Shown here one piece after another: positions 34,560 through 44,834 of a DNA stretch of 64,000 nt. Position numbers and translations under genes: made by a program. Origin of the DNA: Polaribacter sp. Z022. GTDB taxonomy: Bacteria; Bacteroidota; Bacteroidia; Flavobacteriales; Flavobacteriaceae. The notes under the pieces were generated by a model, which was not told where the DNA came from, did not search any database, and saw only the letters and a program-made list of their open reading frames with translations. Every line of letters begins with the position of its first letter. The first letter of the stretch is position 1. Where the stretch lies: NCBI RefSeq assembly GCF_023555495.1, contig NZ_JALCZO010000001.1, forward strand, positions 496,001 through 560,000, in the 5' to 3' direction.

Positions 34560-35873
34560 TTAAAGGTCAAAACCAATATCTACACCTAATTTATTGGCTA
34601 TTATTTTAGTAATTCTCTGTTTTACTTCAGGTATTTTAACGCTTTCTAATACTGTATTTGCAAAAGCAAACATTAATAAAGCTTTTCCTTCTTTTTTAGG
34701 AATTCCACGTTGTTGCATGTAAAATAAAGCATCTTCATCTAACTGACCAATTGTACAACCATGAGAACATTTTACATCATCTGCAAAAATTTCTAGTTGA
34801 GGTTTTGCGTTAATTGTTGCTTTATCGCTCATTAAAACATTGTTGTTTTGCTGATATGCATTTGTTTTTTGAGCTTCTTTTTCTACAATTACTTTACCAT
34901 TAAAAACAGCAGTAGAACGTTCATCATAAATACCTTTGTAATCTTGATGAGATTCGCAATTTGGTGTAATATGGTGTACTAATGTGTGATGATCTACATG
35001 TTGTTTACCTTCTGTAATAGTTATTCCTTTTAAGATAGAATCTATATATTCTCCTTTTTGATAAAAGTTTAAGTTGTTTCTTGTAATGTTTCCTCCAAAA
35101 GAAAAAGTATGTACAGAAACCACACTATTAGATTGTTGTTCTATGTAAGAATTATCTACCAATGAAGCTTTAATGTCATCATTCTGAATTTTATAAAAAT
35201 CTACAAAAGCTCTTTTATCAGCAAAAACCTCAGTAACCGCATTTGTTAAAACAGGGTTGCTAGTTAAACTTTGATGACGTTCTATAATTTGAACATGAGA
35301 ATTTTCTCCAACAACAATTAAATTTCTAGGTTGCAACATTGTTGCAGCTTCAGAACCTGTTGTAAAATTGATAATTTGTATTGGTTTTTCTACTTCAACA
35401 TTTCTAGGAATATGAATATATGCTCCTTCTGTTGCAAAAGCAGTATTTAACGATGTTAAATTGTCTTGTTTTGCTATTTTGTTGAAATAATTATCAATTA
35501 CAGCTTTGTATTTTGGCTTTGTTAAAGCAGCAGACATTAAGCAAACATCAATATTTTCATGTGTAGTTTCAGATAAGAAAGAGCTATATTTTCCATCAAT
35601 AAAAACAACATTGTAAGTATCTATATCATGTATAAAATACTTTTTTACATCTGCTAATTCTACAGCAACTCCTTTGTTAGGAAAAATACTGTAATCTTCT
35701 TTTAAAACTGAGTTTAAAGAAGTGTATTTCCAAGCTTCTAATTTTTTAGTAGGAAATCCTAAACTTTCGAAACTTTTAAGAGCTTTAGAACGAATTTCAT
35801 GGATATCAGAATTTGTATCTACACGATTTTCAAAAGCTACATATGATGATAATAATTTATCTTTTAATTCCAT
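34560..35873 (-). CDS. sufD: Fe-S assembly scaffold protein SufD
   Basis: SufD pairs with SufB in the SufBC2D scaffold on which Fe-S clusters form. The 437-residue protein has the parallel beta-helix core and the C-terminal family segment: QNNNVLMSDKATINAKPQLEIFADDVKCSHGCTIGQLDEDALFYMQQRGI with the conserved Cys/His. It is the last gene of the order sufA-like, sufB, sufC, sufD and ends at a strong terminator. Confidence 0.97.
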   Translation of the reverse strand: MELKDKLLSSYVAFENRVDTNSDIHEIRSKALKSFESLGFPTKKLEAWKYTSLNSVLKEDYSIFPNKGVAVELADVKKYFIHDIDTYNVVFIDGKYSSFLSETTHENIDVCLMSAALTKPKYKAVIDNYFNKIAKQDNLTSLNTAFATEGAYIHIPRNVEVEKPIQIINFTTGSEAATMLQPRNLIVVGENSHVQIIERHQSLTSNPVLTNAVTEVFADKRAFVDFYKIQNDDIKASLVDNSYIEQQSNSVVSVHTFSFGGNITRNNLNFYQKGEYIDSILKGITITEGKQHVDHHTLVHHITPNCESHQDYKGIYDERSTAVFNGKVIVEKEAQKTNAYQQNNNVLMSDKATINAKPQLEIFADDVKCSHGCTIGQLDEDALFYMQQRGIPKKEGKALLMFAFANTVLESVKIPEVKQRITKIIANKLGVDIGFDL

Positions 35874-35890
35874 TTTTTTAAGCTTTTAGA

Positions 35891-36640
35891 TTAAACTAAT
35901 TCTTGTTTAATCCAATCATAACCTTTTGCTTCTAATTCTAAAGCTAAAGAAGCATCTCCAGATTTTACTATTTTTCCATCATGTAAAACGTGTACAAAAT
36001 CTGGTACAATATAATCTAACAAACGTTGGTAGTGTGTAATTACAATTACAGCATTGTCTTTAGATTTTAATTTGTTTACCCCATTAGCAACAATACGTAA
36101 AGCATCAATATCTAAACCAGAATCAGTTTCATCTAGTATAGCTAATTTAGGCTCTAACATTGCCATTTGAAAAATTTCGTTTCTTTTCTTTTCTCCCCCA
36201 GAAAATCCTTCGTTTAAAGAACGAGATAAAAATTTACGGTCTATTTCTAATAATTCTGATTTTTCACGAATCATTTTTAACATGTCTTTTGCAGGCATGT
36301 CTTCTAAACCTTTTGCTTTTCTAGTTTCGTTAATAGCAGTTTTAATAAAGTTTGTTACAGAAACTCCAGGAATTTCTACAGGATATTGAAAAGATAAAAA
36401 CACACCATTATGTGCTCTTTCTTCTGGTGCTAACTCGCTAATATCTTCACCATTTAATTCTATAGAACCATCTGTTACTTCGTATTCTTCTTTACCAGCA
36501 ATAACAGAGGCCATTGTACTTTTACCAGCACCATTTGGTCCCATAATTGCATGTACTTCACCAGCTTTTACTTCTAAATTCAATCCTTTTAAAATTGATT
36601 TCCCTTCTATTTCTGCCTTTAAGTTTTCTATTTTTAACAT
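35891..36640 (-). CDS. sufC: Fe-S assembly ATPase SufC
   Basis: A 249-residue ABC-type ATPase driving conformational change in the SufBCD scaffold. Walker A GPNGAGKST, signature region LNEGFSGGEKKRNEIFQ, Walker B LAILDETDSGLD and the switch His (VITHYQRL) are all present. The LDETDSGLD variant is characteristic of SufC and not of transporters. It starts 81 bp after sufB and ends 17 bp before sufD. Confidence 0.98.
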   Translation of the reverse strand: MLKIENLKAEIEGKSILKGLNLEVKAGEVHAIMGPNGAGKSTMASVIAGKEEYEVTDGSIELNGEDISELAPEERAHNGVFLSFQYPVEIPGVSVTNFIKTAINETRKAKGLEDMPAKDMLKMIREKSELLEIDRKFLSRSLNEGFSGGEKKRNEIFQMAMLEPKLAILDETDSGLDIDALRIVANGVNKLKSKDNAVIVITHYQRLLDYIVPDFVHVLHDGKIVKSGDASLALELEAKGYDWIKQELV

Positions 36641-36721
36641 CTTATTTATGCTATTGGCTTTTAGCTTTTGGCTATCAGCATTATTTTATTGTTGATATAT
36701 TTTTAGTTGATAAAAATCTGT

Positions 36722-38170
36722 TTATCCAACAGAACCTTCTAAACTAATTTCTAATAATTTTTGAGCTTCTACTGCAAATTCCATTGGAAGCTTGTTTAAA
36801 ACTTCTTTACTAAATCCGTTTACAATTAAAGCAATGGCTTTTTCAGTATCTATACCACGTTGATTACAGTAAAACAATTGGTCTTCACCAATTTTACTTG
36901 TAGTTGCTTCGTGTTCTATTTGTGCTGATTTGTTTTTAGTTTCTATATAAGGAAAAGTGTGTGCACCACACTCATTACCCATTAATAAAGAATCACATTG
37001 AGAGAAATTACGAGCGTTTTCTGCTCTAGAATTTATTTGAACTAATCCTCTATAAGAGTTTTGAGATTTTCCTGCAGAAATACCTTTAGAAATAATAGTA
37101 GACTTAGTGTTTTTACCTAAGTGTATCATTTTTGTACCAGTATCTGCTTGTTGAAAATTATTAGTTACTGCAATTGAGTAAAACTCTCCAACAGAATTGT
37201 TTCCTTTTAATACACAAGATGGATATTTCCAAGTTACTGCAGAACCAGTTTCTACTTGTGTCCAAGAAATTTTTGCATTGTCTTCGCACAAACCTCTTTT
37301 AGTAACAAAATTGTAAACACCACCTTTTCCTTCTTTGTTACCAGGATACCAGTTTTGTACAGTAGAATATTTAATTTCTGCATCATCCATTGCAATTAAT
37401 TCTACTACAGCAGCGTGTAATTGATTTTCATCTCTACTTGGTGCAGTACAACCTTCTAAATAAGAAACATAGCTACCTTTGTCTGCAACAACTAAAGTTC
37501 TTTCAAACTGACCAGTACCACCTTCGTTAATTCTAAAATAGGTAGAAAGTTCCATAGGACATTTTACTCCTTTTGGAATGTAACAGAAAGATCCGTCAGA
37601 AAAAACTGCAGAATTTAATGCTGCATAAAAGTTGTCTTTTGTAGGTACAACTGTTCCTAAATATTTTTTAACCAATTCTGGGTGTTCTTGAATTGCTTCA
37701 GAAATAGGCATAAAAATTATACCTTTTTCACCTAATGTTTTCTTAAAAGTAGTAGCTACAGAAACAGAATCCATAACAATATCTACAGCAACATTGGCTA
37801 ATTTTTTTTGTTCATCTATAGAAATTCCTAAACGTTTAAAAGTGTCTAGTAATTCTGGATCTACTTCGTCTAAAGAATTTAATTTTGGTTTTGCTTTAGG
37901 AGCAGAATAGTAAGCAATTTCTTGAAAATTTGGTTTTTCGTAATTTACATTTGCCCATTCTGGTTCTTCCATTTGTTCCCAAACTCTAAAAGCTTCTAAG
38001 CGCCATTCAGTCATCCATTCTGGCTCATTTTTCTTTTTAGAAATTGCACGAACAACATCTTCATTTAATCCTTTAGGAAAAGTTTCGCTTTCTATATCTG
38101 TATAAAACCCATATTTGTATTCTTGGGTTTCTAATTCTTTTTCTAAGTCGTCTTCTGTATATTTTGACAT
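36722..38170 (-). CDS. sufB: Fe-S assembly scaffold protein SufB
   Basis: The 482-residue main scaffold subunit for nascent Fe-S clusters. Landmarks are [19 protein letters not shown] at the start, [23 protein letters not shown] sequence (here [13 protein letters not shown]), [20 protein letters not shown] in the beta-helix, and the C-terminal [24 protein letters not shown] core. Length and order in the operon are normal; it starts 15 bp after the A-type carrier gene. Confidence 0.98.
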   Translation of the reverse strand: MSKYTEDDLEKELETQEYKYGFYTDIESETFPKGLNEDVVRAISKKKNEPEWMTEWRLEAFRVWEQMEEPEWANVNYEKPNFQEIAYYSAPKAKPKLNSLDEVDPELLDTFKRLGISIDEQKKLANVAVDIVMDSVSVATTFKKTLGEKGIIFMPISEAIQEHPELVKKYLGTVVPTKDNFYAALNSAVFSDGSFCYIPKGVKCPMELSTYFRINEGGTGQFERTLVVADKGSYVSYLEGCTAPSRDENQLHAAVVELIAMDDAEIKYSTVQNWYPGNKEGKGGVYNFVTKRGLCEDNAKISWTQVETGSAVTWKYPSCVLKGNNSVGEFYSIAVTNNFQQADTGTKMIHLGKNTKSTIISKGISAGKSQNSYRGLVQINSRAENARNFSQCDSLLMGNECGAHTFPYIETKNKSAQIEHEATTSKIGEDQLFYCNQRGIDTEKAIALIVNGFSKEVLNKLPMEFAVEAQKLLEISLEGSVG

Positions 38171-38185
38171 TTTTATCTTAAATTT

Positions 38186-38515
38186 TTAAAGTGAAAACGA
38201 TTCTCCACAACCACATGTTCTGTTTGCGTTAGGATTGTTAAAAACAAATCCTTTTCCGTTTAAACCTCCTGAATATTCTAAAGTAGTTCCTACTAAGTAT
38301 AAAAAGCTTTTTTTATCTACAATGATTCTTACATCATTTTCTTCAAAAACTTTGTCGTTTTCTTCTTGTTTGTTATCAAAAGTTAAATCATAAGACAACC
38401 CTGAACAACCACCACTTTTAACGCCAACTCTAACAAAATCTTTAGTTGCGTCAAAGCCATCGTCAGTCATTAATTCTATGACTTTTCTCTTTGCTGTGTC
38501 TGAAACTTTTATCAT
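38186..38515 (-). CDS. A-type Fe-S carrier protein (SufA/IscA family)
   Basis: A 109-residue HesB/IscA-type protein with the three conserved cysteines: one in VGVKSGGCSGLSYDL and the pair in the C-terminal NRTCGCGESF. A-type carriers pass Fe-S clusters from the SUF scaffold to apo-proteins. It is the first gene of the suf operon and its position argues for SufA function, but erpA/iscA/sufA types are hard to separate by sequence. Confidence 0.95.
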   Translation of the reverse strand: MIKVSDTAKRKVIELMTDDGFDATKDFVRVGVKSGGCSGLSYDLTFDNKQEENDKVFEENDVRIIVDKKSFLYLVGTTLEYSGGLNGKGFVFNNPNANRTCGCGESFSL

Positions 38516-38661
38516 AATTTTAAATAGATTAAATCTAAATTGTGTGCAAATATACGATATAAGTCGAATAAAATCATAGAACTTTCATTACGAAAGACGA
38601 TGTTGTTATTGGTTTTATTGATAATTAAAAAAATCGTTGAAGATTAAAAAAAGTAGAAAAC

Positions 38662-40233
38662 TTATTTTAATTGCTCTAATTCTAATACTTTAAGTAGCAT
38701 TTTATCATCTTGATGTAGTACTCTATAAAAACCAATATCACCAAAAAGCGTATTAGCAATAGAGGCTTTTAAAGATTTTTTTAAATTTTGTTTCATTTTA
38801 AATGAAGGGTTAACTTTGTCTTTAATTTTAGACAAATAACCATTAAAAACAGTTTCTGATTTGTCAAAATCTTTTACAAAACTATTAATTGTCCATTTTT
38901 CTAAATCTTTTCTATTGTTATCTACATAATCAAATGCGTAATTGTTAAGAGAGTTAAAGTAAAAATTAGTCATGTAAGAGGTAGTATCTATGGCTACAAA
39001 AACATCTGGTATTATACCTCCACCACCATAAACTATTTTTCCTTTTGGTGTTTTAAATTTTAGAGAATCTACAACTTTAATGCTGTCTTTATTTAACAGT
39101 TCTCCATTTGTTATTCTTTGTTGATAATCTTTATAGTAATTTTTATTTCCGTTTTTAGAATAAGGTTTTTGTATAGAACGTCCTGTAGGAGTGTAATAAC
39201 GAGCAGTTGTTAAACGAACTGCAGATCCATCTCCTAAATCCATTTCTACTTGTACTAAACCTTTACCAAAAGAGCGTCTTCCAATAATGGTACCTTTATC
39301 ATTATCTTGTAGTGCTCCTGCAACAATTTCTGAAGCAGATGCCGAATTTTCATCAATTAAAACATATAGGCCTCCTTTTTCAAAGCTTCCTTTAGAGGTT
39401 GCAAAAGATTTTTCAATTTTATTTTTATTGTTTTTGGTAAAGACAATTAGTTTATCATCTTCTAAAAACTCATCAATAATATCATTTGCTATATGCACAA
39501 AACCACCACCATTTCCTCTTAAATCTAATACAAGATCTGTCATTCCATCATCTATAAGAGTGTTTAAAGAAGATTTAAATTCTTTGTAGGTATTTGCAGC
39601 AAAACGATCTAGTTTAATATAACCAACTGTATCATTAACCATGTAGGCTAAATCTACACTTTTAATATTTACTTTTCCACGAGTAATATCTAATGAAAAA
39701 AGAGAATCATTACTTTTTCTATAAATTTGAAGTTTTACATTGGTGTCTGGTTTTCCTTTTAAATAATTTGGCACTTTATTGCTAAACATGTTTTTACCAA
39801 ACAACGTGTCTTTATCTGCCATTAAAATTCTATCTCCAGCTTTAATACCAGCTTTAATACTTGGTCCGCCTTTTATGGGTTGTATAACAGTAATAGAGTC
39901 TTTTATCATTCTAAACTGAACACCAATACCTACAAAATTACCTTGCATGTTTTCTTTAACTGCTTGCAAGTTTTCTTTAGGTATATAAACAGAATGAGGA
40001 TCTAATTTACCTAGCATTTCATTGATAGCACCATCTAATAAAGATTCTGTATTTACAGCATCTACATAATCTTTTTCAATAAAATTTATTAGTTTTTTTA
40101 TCTTTAATTCTTGCGAAGAATTGCTTGATAAAGACAAAATACTAGAAGAATTTCCTCTTAAAGAAATACCAATAATAATACCTATTACTACCGCTATTGA
40201 AAAAAATATGGGTAAATTATTTTTATTAATCAT
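38662..40233 (-). CDS. S41 family C-terminal processing protease
   Basis: A 523-residue protease with an N-terminal membrane anchor or signal (about residues 7-25), a PDZ domain (about 85-180, containing GIGVQFRMIKDSITVIQPIKGGPS) and the S41 catalytic domain. The nucleophile Ser is in DENSASASEIVAGAL and the general-base Lys follows in RRSFGKGLVQ. Homologues (CtpA/Prc) trim C-termini of periplasmic proteins. It overlaps the stop of the upstream dCMP deaminase gene by 8 bp. Confidence 0.95.
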   Translation of the reverse strand: MINKNNLPIFFSIAVVIGIIIGISLRGNSSSILSLSSNSSQELKIKKLINFIEKDYVDAVNTESLLDGAINEMLGKLDPHSVYIPKENLQAVKENMQGNFVGIGVQFRMIKDSITVIQPIKGGPSIKAGIKAGDRILMADKDTLFGKNMFSNKVPNYLKGKPDTNVKLQIYRKSNDSLFSLDITRGKVNIKSVDLAYMVNDTVGYIKLDRFAANTYKEFKSSLNTLIDDGMTDLVLDLRGNGGGFVHIANDIIDEFLEDDKLIVFTKNNKNKIEKSFATSKGSFEKGGLYVLIDENSASASEIVAGALQDNDKGTIIGRRSFGKGLVQVEMDLGDGSAVRLTTARYYTPTGRSIQKPYSKNGNKNYYKDYQQRITNGELLNKDSIKVVDSLKFKTPKGKIVYGGGGIIPDVFVAIDTTSYMTNFYFNSLNNYAFDYVDNNRKDLEKWTINSFVKDFDKSETVFNGYLSKIKDKVNPSFKMKQNLKKSLKASIANTLFGDIGFYRVLHQDDKMLLKVLELEQLK

Positions 40234-40654
40234 AAGGTAAATGCATAATTTCTACACCTGATTTTTCTAAAAAATCGATTCCAGATGTATCTCTATATGA
40301 GTTTGCAAAAACAACGCGCTTAATTCCTGCTTGATATATTAGTTTGCTACATTGTGTACAAGGAGATAGTGTAATGTATAAAGTAGATCCTTTAGCAGAT
40401 TGTGTAGAAGAAGCTACTTTTAAAATTGCATTAGCTTCTGCATGTAAAACTTCCCATTTGGTTATTCCTTCATTGTCTTCGCAACAATTATCAAAACCTG
40501 TTGGTGTTCCGTTAAAACCATCAGAAATTATCATTCTATCTTTTACAATTAAAGCTCCTACTTGTTTGCGTTTACAATGTGAGAGTTTTCCCCACTCTAA
40601 AGCCATTTTTAAATATGCTTTATCGTATTTTAATTGTTTCTTGTTCATCATCAT
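40226..40654 (-). CDS. dCMP/CMP deaminase family protein
   Basis: A 142-residue zinc-dependent deaminase. Zinc ligands and the catalytic Glu are in HAEANAI, and the second cysteine pair is in LSPCTQCSKL. The ALIVKDRMIISDGFNGTPTGFDNC segment is that of deoxycytidylate deaminases, which make dUMP for thymidylate synthesis. ComE-type homologues look similar, so the exact substrate is not certain. It is translationally coupled to the S41 protease gene. Confidence 0.92.
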   Translation of the reverse strand: MMMNKKQLKYDKAYLKMALEWGKLSHCKRKQVGALIVKDRMIISDGFNGTPTGFDNCCEDNEGITKWEVLHAEANAILKVASSTQSAKGSTLYITLSPCTQCSKLIYQAGIKRVVFANSYRDTSGIDFLEKSGVEIMHLPYD

Positions 40655-40734
40655 TACGAAAGTAAAAAGAATTGAATAAATAAGACGTTAATAATTAGAT
40701 AAAAATTAAACGATTATTACATTTTATTAAAGAA

Positions 40735-41034
40735 TTACAAGAGAATACTTATTTCTGTATCAATCTTAATTTTGAGATTAGTTTTTTTTCTGATTGCTGC
40801 TTTTATAGGTAAAATGTAAATTCCTTTTTTTGAATCAAACCAAATTGCTGTATCCCATTTTAAATCATTAATTATTGCAGAAACTTTCATTCTACCCCAA
40901 CCTTCTTCTTGGTTTTTAAAAAGGTTTCTAATTTCTGAAGATATGTTTTTGGGTAAAGACACAAAATACCAACCTAAAGGAGGGTTATGTTGCCACATTT
41001 TTGCAGTAAAAGTGTATGTTACTTTACCATTCAT
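40735..41034 (-). CDS. DUF1905 domain protein
   Basis: A 99-residue protein with the DUF1905 pattern: a start YTFTAKMWQHNPPLGWYFVSLP, the conserved W-G-R-M-KV turn, and IWFDSKKGIYILPIKAAIRKK. It is predicted to be a small beta-barrel of unknown function. It starts 3 bp after the HupE/UreJ-like gene and is probably co-transcribed with it. Confidence 0.9.
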   Translation of the reverse strand: MNGKVTYTFTAKMWQHNPPLGWYFVSLPKNISSEIRNLFKNQEEGWGRMKVSAIINDLKWDTAIWFDSKKGIYILPIKAAIRKKTNLKIKIDTEISILL

Positions 41035-41037
41035 TAA

Positions 41038-41619
41038 TTACCAAAATACTCTATCTAGCATCATTTGAATAGCAAAACCTATAACAATTGAAGAGCATAC
41101 TAAAATCCAATCTCTTTTAGTTACTCTAAAAAAACTTTGTAGTACAGTACCTATGAATAAAATTCCTAAAACAATAATAATTTGAGCAGCCTCAATACCT
41201 AATGCAAATTCTAATAAAGGAAAAAGTTTGTCTTCTTCTTTCCCAATCATCATTTTAAAATAATTTGAAAAACCTAAACCGTGTATCAAACCAAAAAAAA
41301 CAGCAAATATTAAATTGGTATTTTCTTTTCCTGTAGAAGATTTTTTTGCAGTAAATACATTAACTACACCTGTTATAAAAATAGATAAAGGAATTAAAAA
41401 CTCAATTAAATCACCTTTAATTTTTAAAATACCATAAGCAGATAAAGCAAGTGTTAATGAGTGACCAATTGTAAAAAGCGTTACTAGCCATAAAACTTTT
41501 TTCCATTGATTAAAACTGAAAACAACAGCTAGTACAATTAAAAATAAAATATGATCGTAAGCGCTAAAGTCTAACACGTGGTTAAGACCCATTTTAAAGT
41601 ATAGGATAAATTCGTCCAT
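41038..41619 (-). CDS. HupE/UreJ-like membrane protein
   Basis: A 193-residue protein with six or seven predicted membrane helices and the HupE/UreJ_2 signature: GLNHVLDFSAYDHILFL, then FTIGHSLTLAL and FGLIHGLGFSNYF with conserved His residues that may bind a metal. HupE and UreJ are linked to nickel uptake, but flavobacterial copies without a nearby hydrogenase or urease are common, and none is seen here. It is divergent from the nirB operon. Confidence 0.88.
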   Translation of the reverse strand: MDEFILYFKMGLNHVLDFSAYDHILFLIVLAVVFSFNQWKKVLWLVTLFTIGHSLTLALSAYGILKIKGDLIEFLIPLSIFITGVVNVFTAKKSSTGKENTNLIFAVFFGLIHGLGFSNYFKMMIGKEEDKLFPLLEFALGIEAAQIIIVLGILFIGTVLQSFFRVTKRDWILVCSSIVIGFAIQMMLDRVFW

Positions 41620-41810
41620 TTTGTGTCTAAATTTTTAGAGGAATCCAAAGATATTAAAAACTTCTAAGCAAAAAACGTAAAAATTGAAATACAGATTTCT
41701 TATTTCGAAGAAAGTAATTTTATAGAATATTCATTTAGAATGGACAATTTTTTGAAATTCATAAAAATTATATTTATACGTAAAAAATAGACTTCAATAC
41801 ATATAAAAAA

Positions 41811-41832
41811 TAAGTATAAATACTTAGTTTTG
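41811..41832 (+). promoter_or_regulatory. nirB operator/promoter
   Basis: The palindrome TAAGTATAAATACTTA (41811-41826) runs into the -7 element TAGTTTTG (41825-41832), placing the transcript start near 41839 and 12 nt before the nirB ATG. No -33 TTG is present, so regulated expression is likely. The same palindrome precedes narK. TACGTA hexamers flank it at 41777-41782 and 41842-41847. Confidence 0.75.
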
Positions 41833-41850
41833 TTGTCTAAATACGTAATT

Positions 41851-44367
41851 ATGAAAACAATTATTGTTGTAGGTAATGGAATGGTAGGGTATAAATTTTG
41901 CGAAAAATTTGTAGCAGCTACTAATAATGAAGATTTTAAAATCATAGTTTTTGGTGAAGAACCAAGACCTGCTTATGATAGAGTTCATTTAAGTGAATTT
42001 TTTGAAAATCAAGATGCTAAAGCTTTAGAAATGGCACCTGCAGAATGGTATAAAGAAAATGGAATAGACTTAGTTGTAGATGAAAGGGTTACAGATATTC
42101 AAAAAGAAACTAAGACTATAATTACTGCAAAAAACAGAACATTTAATTACGATTATTTAGTTTTAGCTACAGGTTCTTCTGCTTTTGTTCCGCCAATAAA
42201 AGGGGTAGAAAAGAAAGGAGTTTTTGTATATAGAACTATAGAAGATTTAGAAGGTATGTTAGCATATGCTGCTAAATTAAAAGCATCTAACCCAAAAGCT
42301 AGAGCTGCTGTTTTAGGTGGAGGTTTGTTAGGTTTAGAAGCAGGAAAAGCAGTAATGGATATGGGTTTAGAACCTCATATTGTTGAGTTTGCTCCTAAAT
42401 TAATGCCAAGACAATTAGATGCAAGAAGTAGTAAGGTTTTACAGTTAAAATTAGAATCTATAGGATTAAATATTCATTTAAGTAAAGCAACAAATCAAAT
42501 TTTAGGAGAAGACCATATTATAGGTATGGAGTTTGGTGAAGATGATATTTTAGGAGTTGATATGTTAGTGGTTTCTGCTGGAATTAGACCAAGAGATGAA
42601 CTAGGTAAAACTTGCAATTTAGAAATGGGTGTTCGTGGAGGAATTGTAGTAAATAATAAAATGCAAACATCTGATGAAAGTATTTATGCTATAGGAGAAG
42701 TAGCTTTATATAATCAAATGATTTATGGTTTAGTAGCTCCAGGTTATGATATGGCTGGTGTTGCTGTAAATCAAATTTTAGGCGAAACAGATAGTTTAAT
42801 GCCAGATGATATTGATATGTCTACAAAATTAAAGTTAATTGGTGTAGATGTAGCAAGTTTTGGTGAACCTTTTATGCCTGCTGCAAAAGGGCATTCAATT
42901 ATTTTTGAAAATAAGACACAACATTTATACAAAAGAATTAACGTTAGTCTTGATGGTAAAAAGTTATTAGGAGGAATCTTAGTAGGAGATGCATCAGATT
43001 ATAACATGTTGCATCAAGTATATTTAAACGGAATGAAAATTCCTGAAGATCCAGCACAATTAATTTTACCTGCTAGTGAAGGAGGTTCTTCTTTTGGTGA
43101 TGTTATGGATTTACCAGATGATGCTCAGGTTTGTTCTTGTGAAAATGTTACAAAGGGTCAAATTTGTGGAGTTATAGAAAGTGGAGAAGCTAAAGATTTA
43201 GCAGATGTAGTTTCTTGTACAAAAGCAGGTTCTGGTTGTGGTGGTTGTAAGCCTATGGTAAAAGATATTACTACAGCAACTTTAACATCATTAGGTATAG
43301 AAGTTAAAGATTCTGTTTGTGAGCATTTTGATTATAACAGACAAGATTTATATAAAATTATAGAAGTTAAAGGATATAAATCGTTTAATGAAGTGTTAGA
43401 TAATCATGGAAATGGTGGTCATGGATGTGAGTTGTGTAAACCTTTGGTAGCGTCATTAATGGCAACAATTAATGCAGATACTGCTAATAAAGAGTATGCT
43501 ATTCAAGATTCTAATGATCGTTATTTAGCAAATATTCAAAGAAATGGAACCTATTCTGTAGTTCCTAGAATTCCTGGAGGTGAAATAACACCAGATAAAT
43601 TAATTGCTTTAGGAGAAATTGCAAAAAAATACGATTTGTATACCAAAGTTACAGGTGGTGTTAGAATCGATTTGTTTGGAGCAACGTTAAATCAATTGCC
43701 ATTAATTTGGAAAGAATTAATAGCTCATGGATTTGAAAGTGGACATGCTTATGGAAAATCTCTACGTACTGTAAAAACTTGTGTAGGTTCTACTTGGTGT
43801 AGATATGGTATGGATGAAAGTGTAAGTTTTGGTATAGAATTAGAAAACAGATATAGAGGTATTCGTGCACCACATAAAATTAAAGGTGGAGTTTCTGGAT
43901 GTATTAGAGAATGTGCAGAAGCAAGAGGTAAAGATTTTGGTTTGATTGCAGTAGAAGGTGGTTGGAATTTATACTTAGGTGGAAATGGTGGTGCAACACC
44001 TAGACATGCAGAATTATTTGCAGAACAAATAGATAATGAAACTGTAATAAAATACTTAGATAGATATTTAATGTTTTATATGCGTACAGCAAAACCTTTA
44101 CAAAGAACTGCTGCATGGCAAGAAAGATTAGAAGGAGGTTTAGACTACTTAAAAGAAGTTATTATTGATGATAAATTAGGTATTGTTCAAGATTTAGAAA
44201 ACGAAATGCAAACTTTAGTAAATAAGTTTGAATGTGAGTGGACACAAGCTGTAGAAGATCCAGAAGTTATGAAACGATTTAATCATTTTGTAAATAGCAA
44301 AGAAGAAGATGATAACATTGTTTTTGTACCAATGAGAGATCAAAAAATGCCAGAACCTTGGGTTTAA
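41851..44367 (+). CDS. nirB: NAD(P)H-dependent nitrite reductase large subunit
   Basis: NirB reduces nitrite to ammonium in the cytoplasm. The 838-residue protein runs: FAD/NAD(P) oxidoreductase (IIVVGNGMVGYKFCEKF; second dinucleotide fold AAVLGGGLLGLEAGKAVMDMG), two BFD-like [2Fe-2S] modules (CSCENVTKGQ...CGGCKP and HGCELCKP), two sirohaem-reductase half domains, and the 4Fe-4S/sirohaem cysteines in KTCVGSTWCRYG and GCIRECAEARG. I place the start at the ATG at 41851; longer starts fall inside the promoter. It heads nirB-nirD-DUF4202-kinase. Confidence 0.96.
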   Translation: MKTIIVVGNGMVGYKFCEKFVAATNNEDFKIIVFGEEPRPAYDRVHLSEFFENQDAKALEMAPAEWYKENGIDLVVDERVTDIQKETKTIITAKNRTFNYDYLVLATGSSAFVPPIKGVEKKGVFVYRTIEDLEGMLAYAAKLKASNPKARAAVLGGGLLGLEAGKAVMDMGLEPHIVEFAPKLMPRQLDARSSKVLQLKLESIGLNIHLSKATNQILGEDHIIGMEFGEDDILGVDMLVVSAGIRPRDELGKTCNLEMGVRGGIVVNNKMQTSDESIYAIGEVALYNQMIYGLVAPGYDMAGVAVNQILGETDSLMPDDIDMSTKLKLIGVDVASFGEPFMPAAKGHSIIFENKTQHLYKRINVSLDGKKLLGGILVGDASDYNMLHQVYLNGMKIPEDPAQLILPASEGGSSFGDVMDLPDDAQVCSCENVTKGQICGVIESGEAKDLADVVSCTKAGSGCGGCKPMVKDITTATLTSLGIEVKDSVCEHFDYNRQDLYKIIEVKGYKSFNEVLDNHGNGGHGCELCKPLVASLMATINADTANKEYAIQDSNDRYLANIQRNGTYSVVPRIPGGEITPDKLIALGEIAKKYDLYTKVTGGVRIDLFGATLNQLPLIWKELIAHGFESGHAYGKSLRTVKTCVGSTWCRYGMDESVSFGIELENRYRGIRAPHKIKGGVSGCIRECAEARGKDFGLIAVEGGWNLYLGGNGGATPRHAELFAEQIDNETVIKYLDRYLMFYMRTAKPLQRTAAWQERLEGGLDYLKEVIIDDKLGIVQDLENEMQTLVNKFECEWTQAVEDPEVMKRFNHFVNSKEEDDNIVFVPMRDQKMPEPWV

Positions 44368-44448
44368 AATAGGTTAAATACTAACTGTTATTAAATTAAA
44401 AAGTAAATCCGCTAATAGTAAAAATGCTAATAGCAAAAACCAAAGAAC

Positions 44449-44826
44449 ATGAAAGGAATTTTAGAACAATATTCAACAACAAAACTAGAAGACGTAAAAG
44501 TTTGGTTTAAGGCTGCCTCTGTAAATGATTTTCCAAAAGATGGTGGTGCTTGTGTAAAATATAAAGATTTACAAATTGCAGTTTTTAATTTTACCAGATT
44601 AAATAAATGGTATGCTTGTCAAAACTTATCACCAGAAAAACAAGAAATGGTGTTAAGTAGAGGTATGATTGGAGATCATAAAGGTATTCCAATGGTTGCA
44701 TGTCCTTTACATAAAAAAACATTTTCTTTAGAAAATGGCGAAAATTTAAATGGAGATTTAGATGCTATTGCTACATATCCTGTAAAGATTGAACAAGAAA
44801 ATGTGTATATTGGCTTTTCAGAATAA
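44449..44826 (+). CDS. nirD: nitrite reductase small subunit NirD
   Basis: A 125-residue Rieske-fold subunit of the NADH nitrite reductase: WFKAASVNDFPKDGGACVKY at the start and SRGMIGDHKGIPMVACPLHKKTF in the cluster region. The first C-x-H ligand pair is not conserved (Cys-Gln-Asn instead), so like E. coli NirD it probably carries no [2Fe-2S] cluster and serves as a structural subunit. It follows nirB after 81 bp, which contain a short repetitive stretch. Confidence 0.93.
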   Translation: MKGILEQYSTTKLEDVKVWFKAASVNDFPKDGGACVKYKDLQIAVFNFTRLNKWYACQNLSPEKQEMVLSRGMIGDHKGIPMVACPLHKKTFSLENGENLNGDLDAIATYPVKIEQENVYIGFSE

Positions 44827-44834
44827 AGCCATAT

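Noticed and set aside
41830..41850. An upstream TTG start adding seven residues to NirB.
   Set aside because: It falls inside the -7 promoter element; the ATG at 41851 gives the normal NirB N-terminus.
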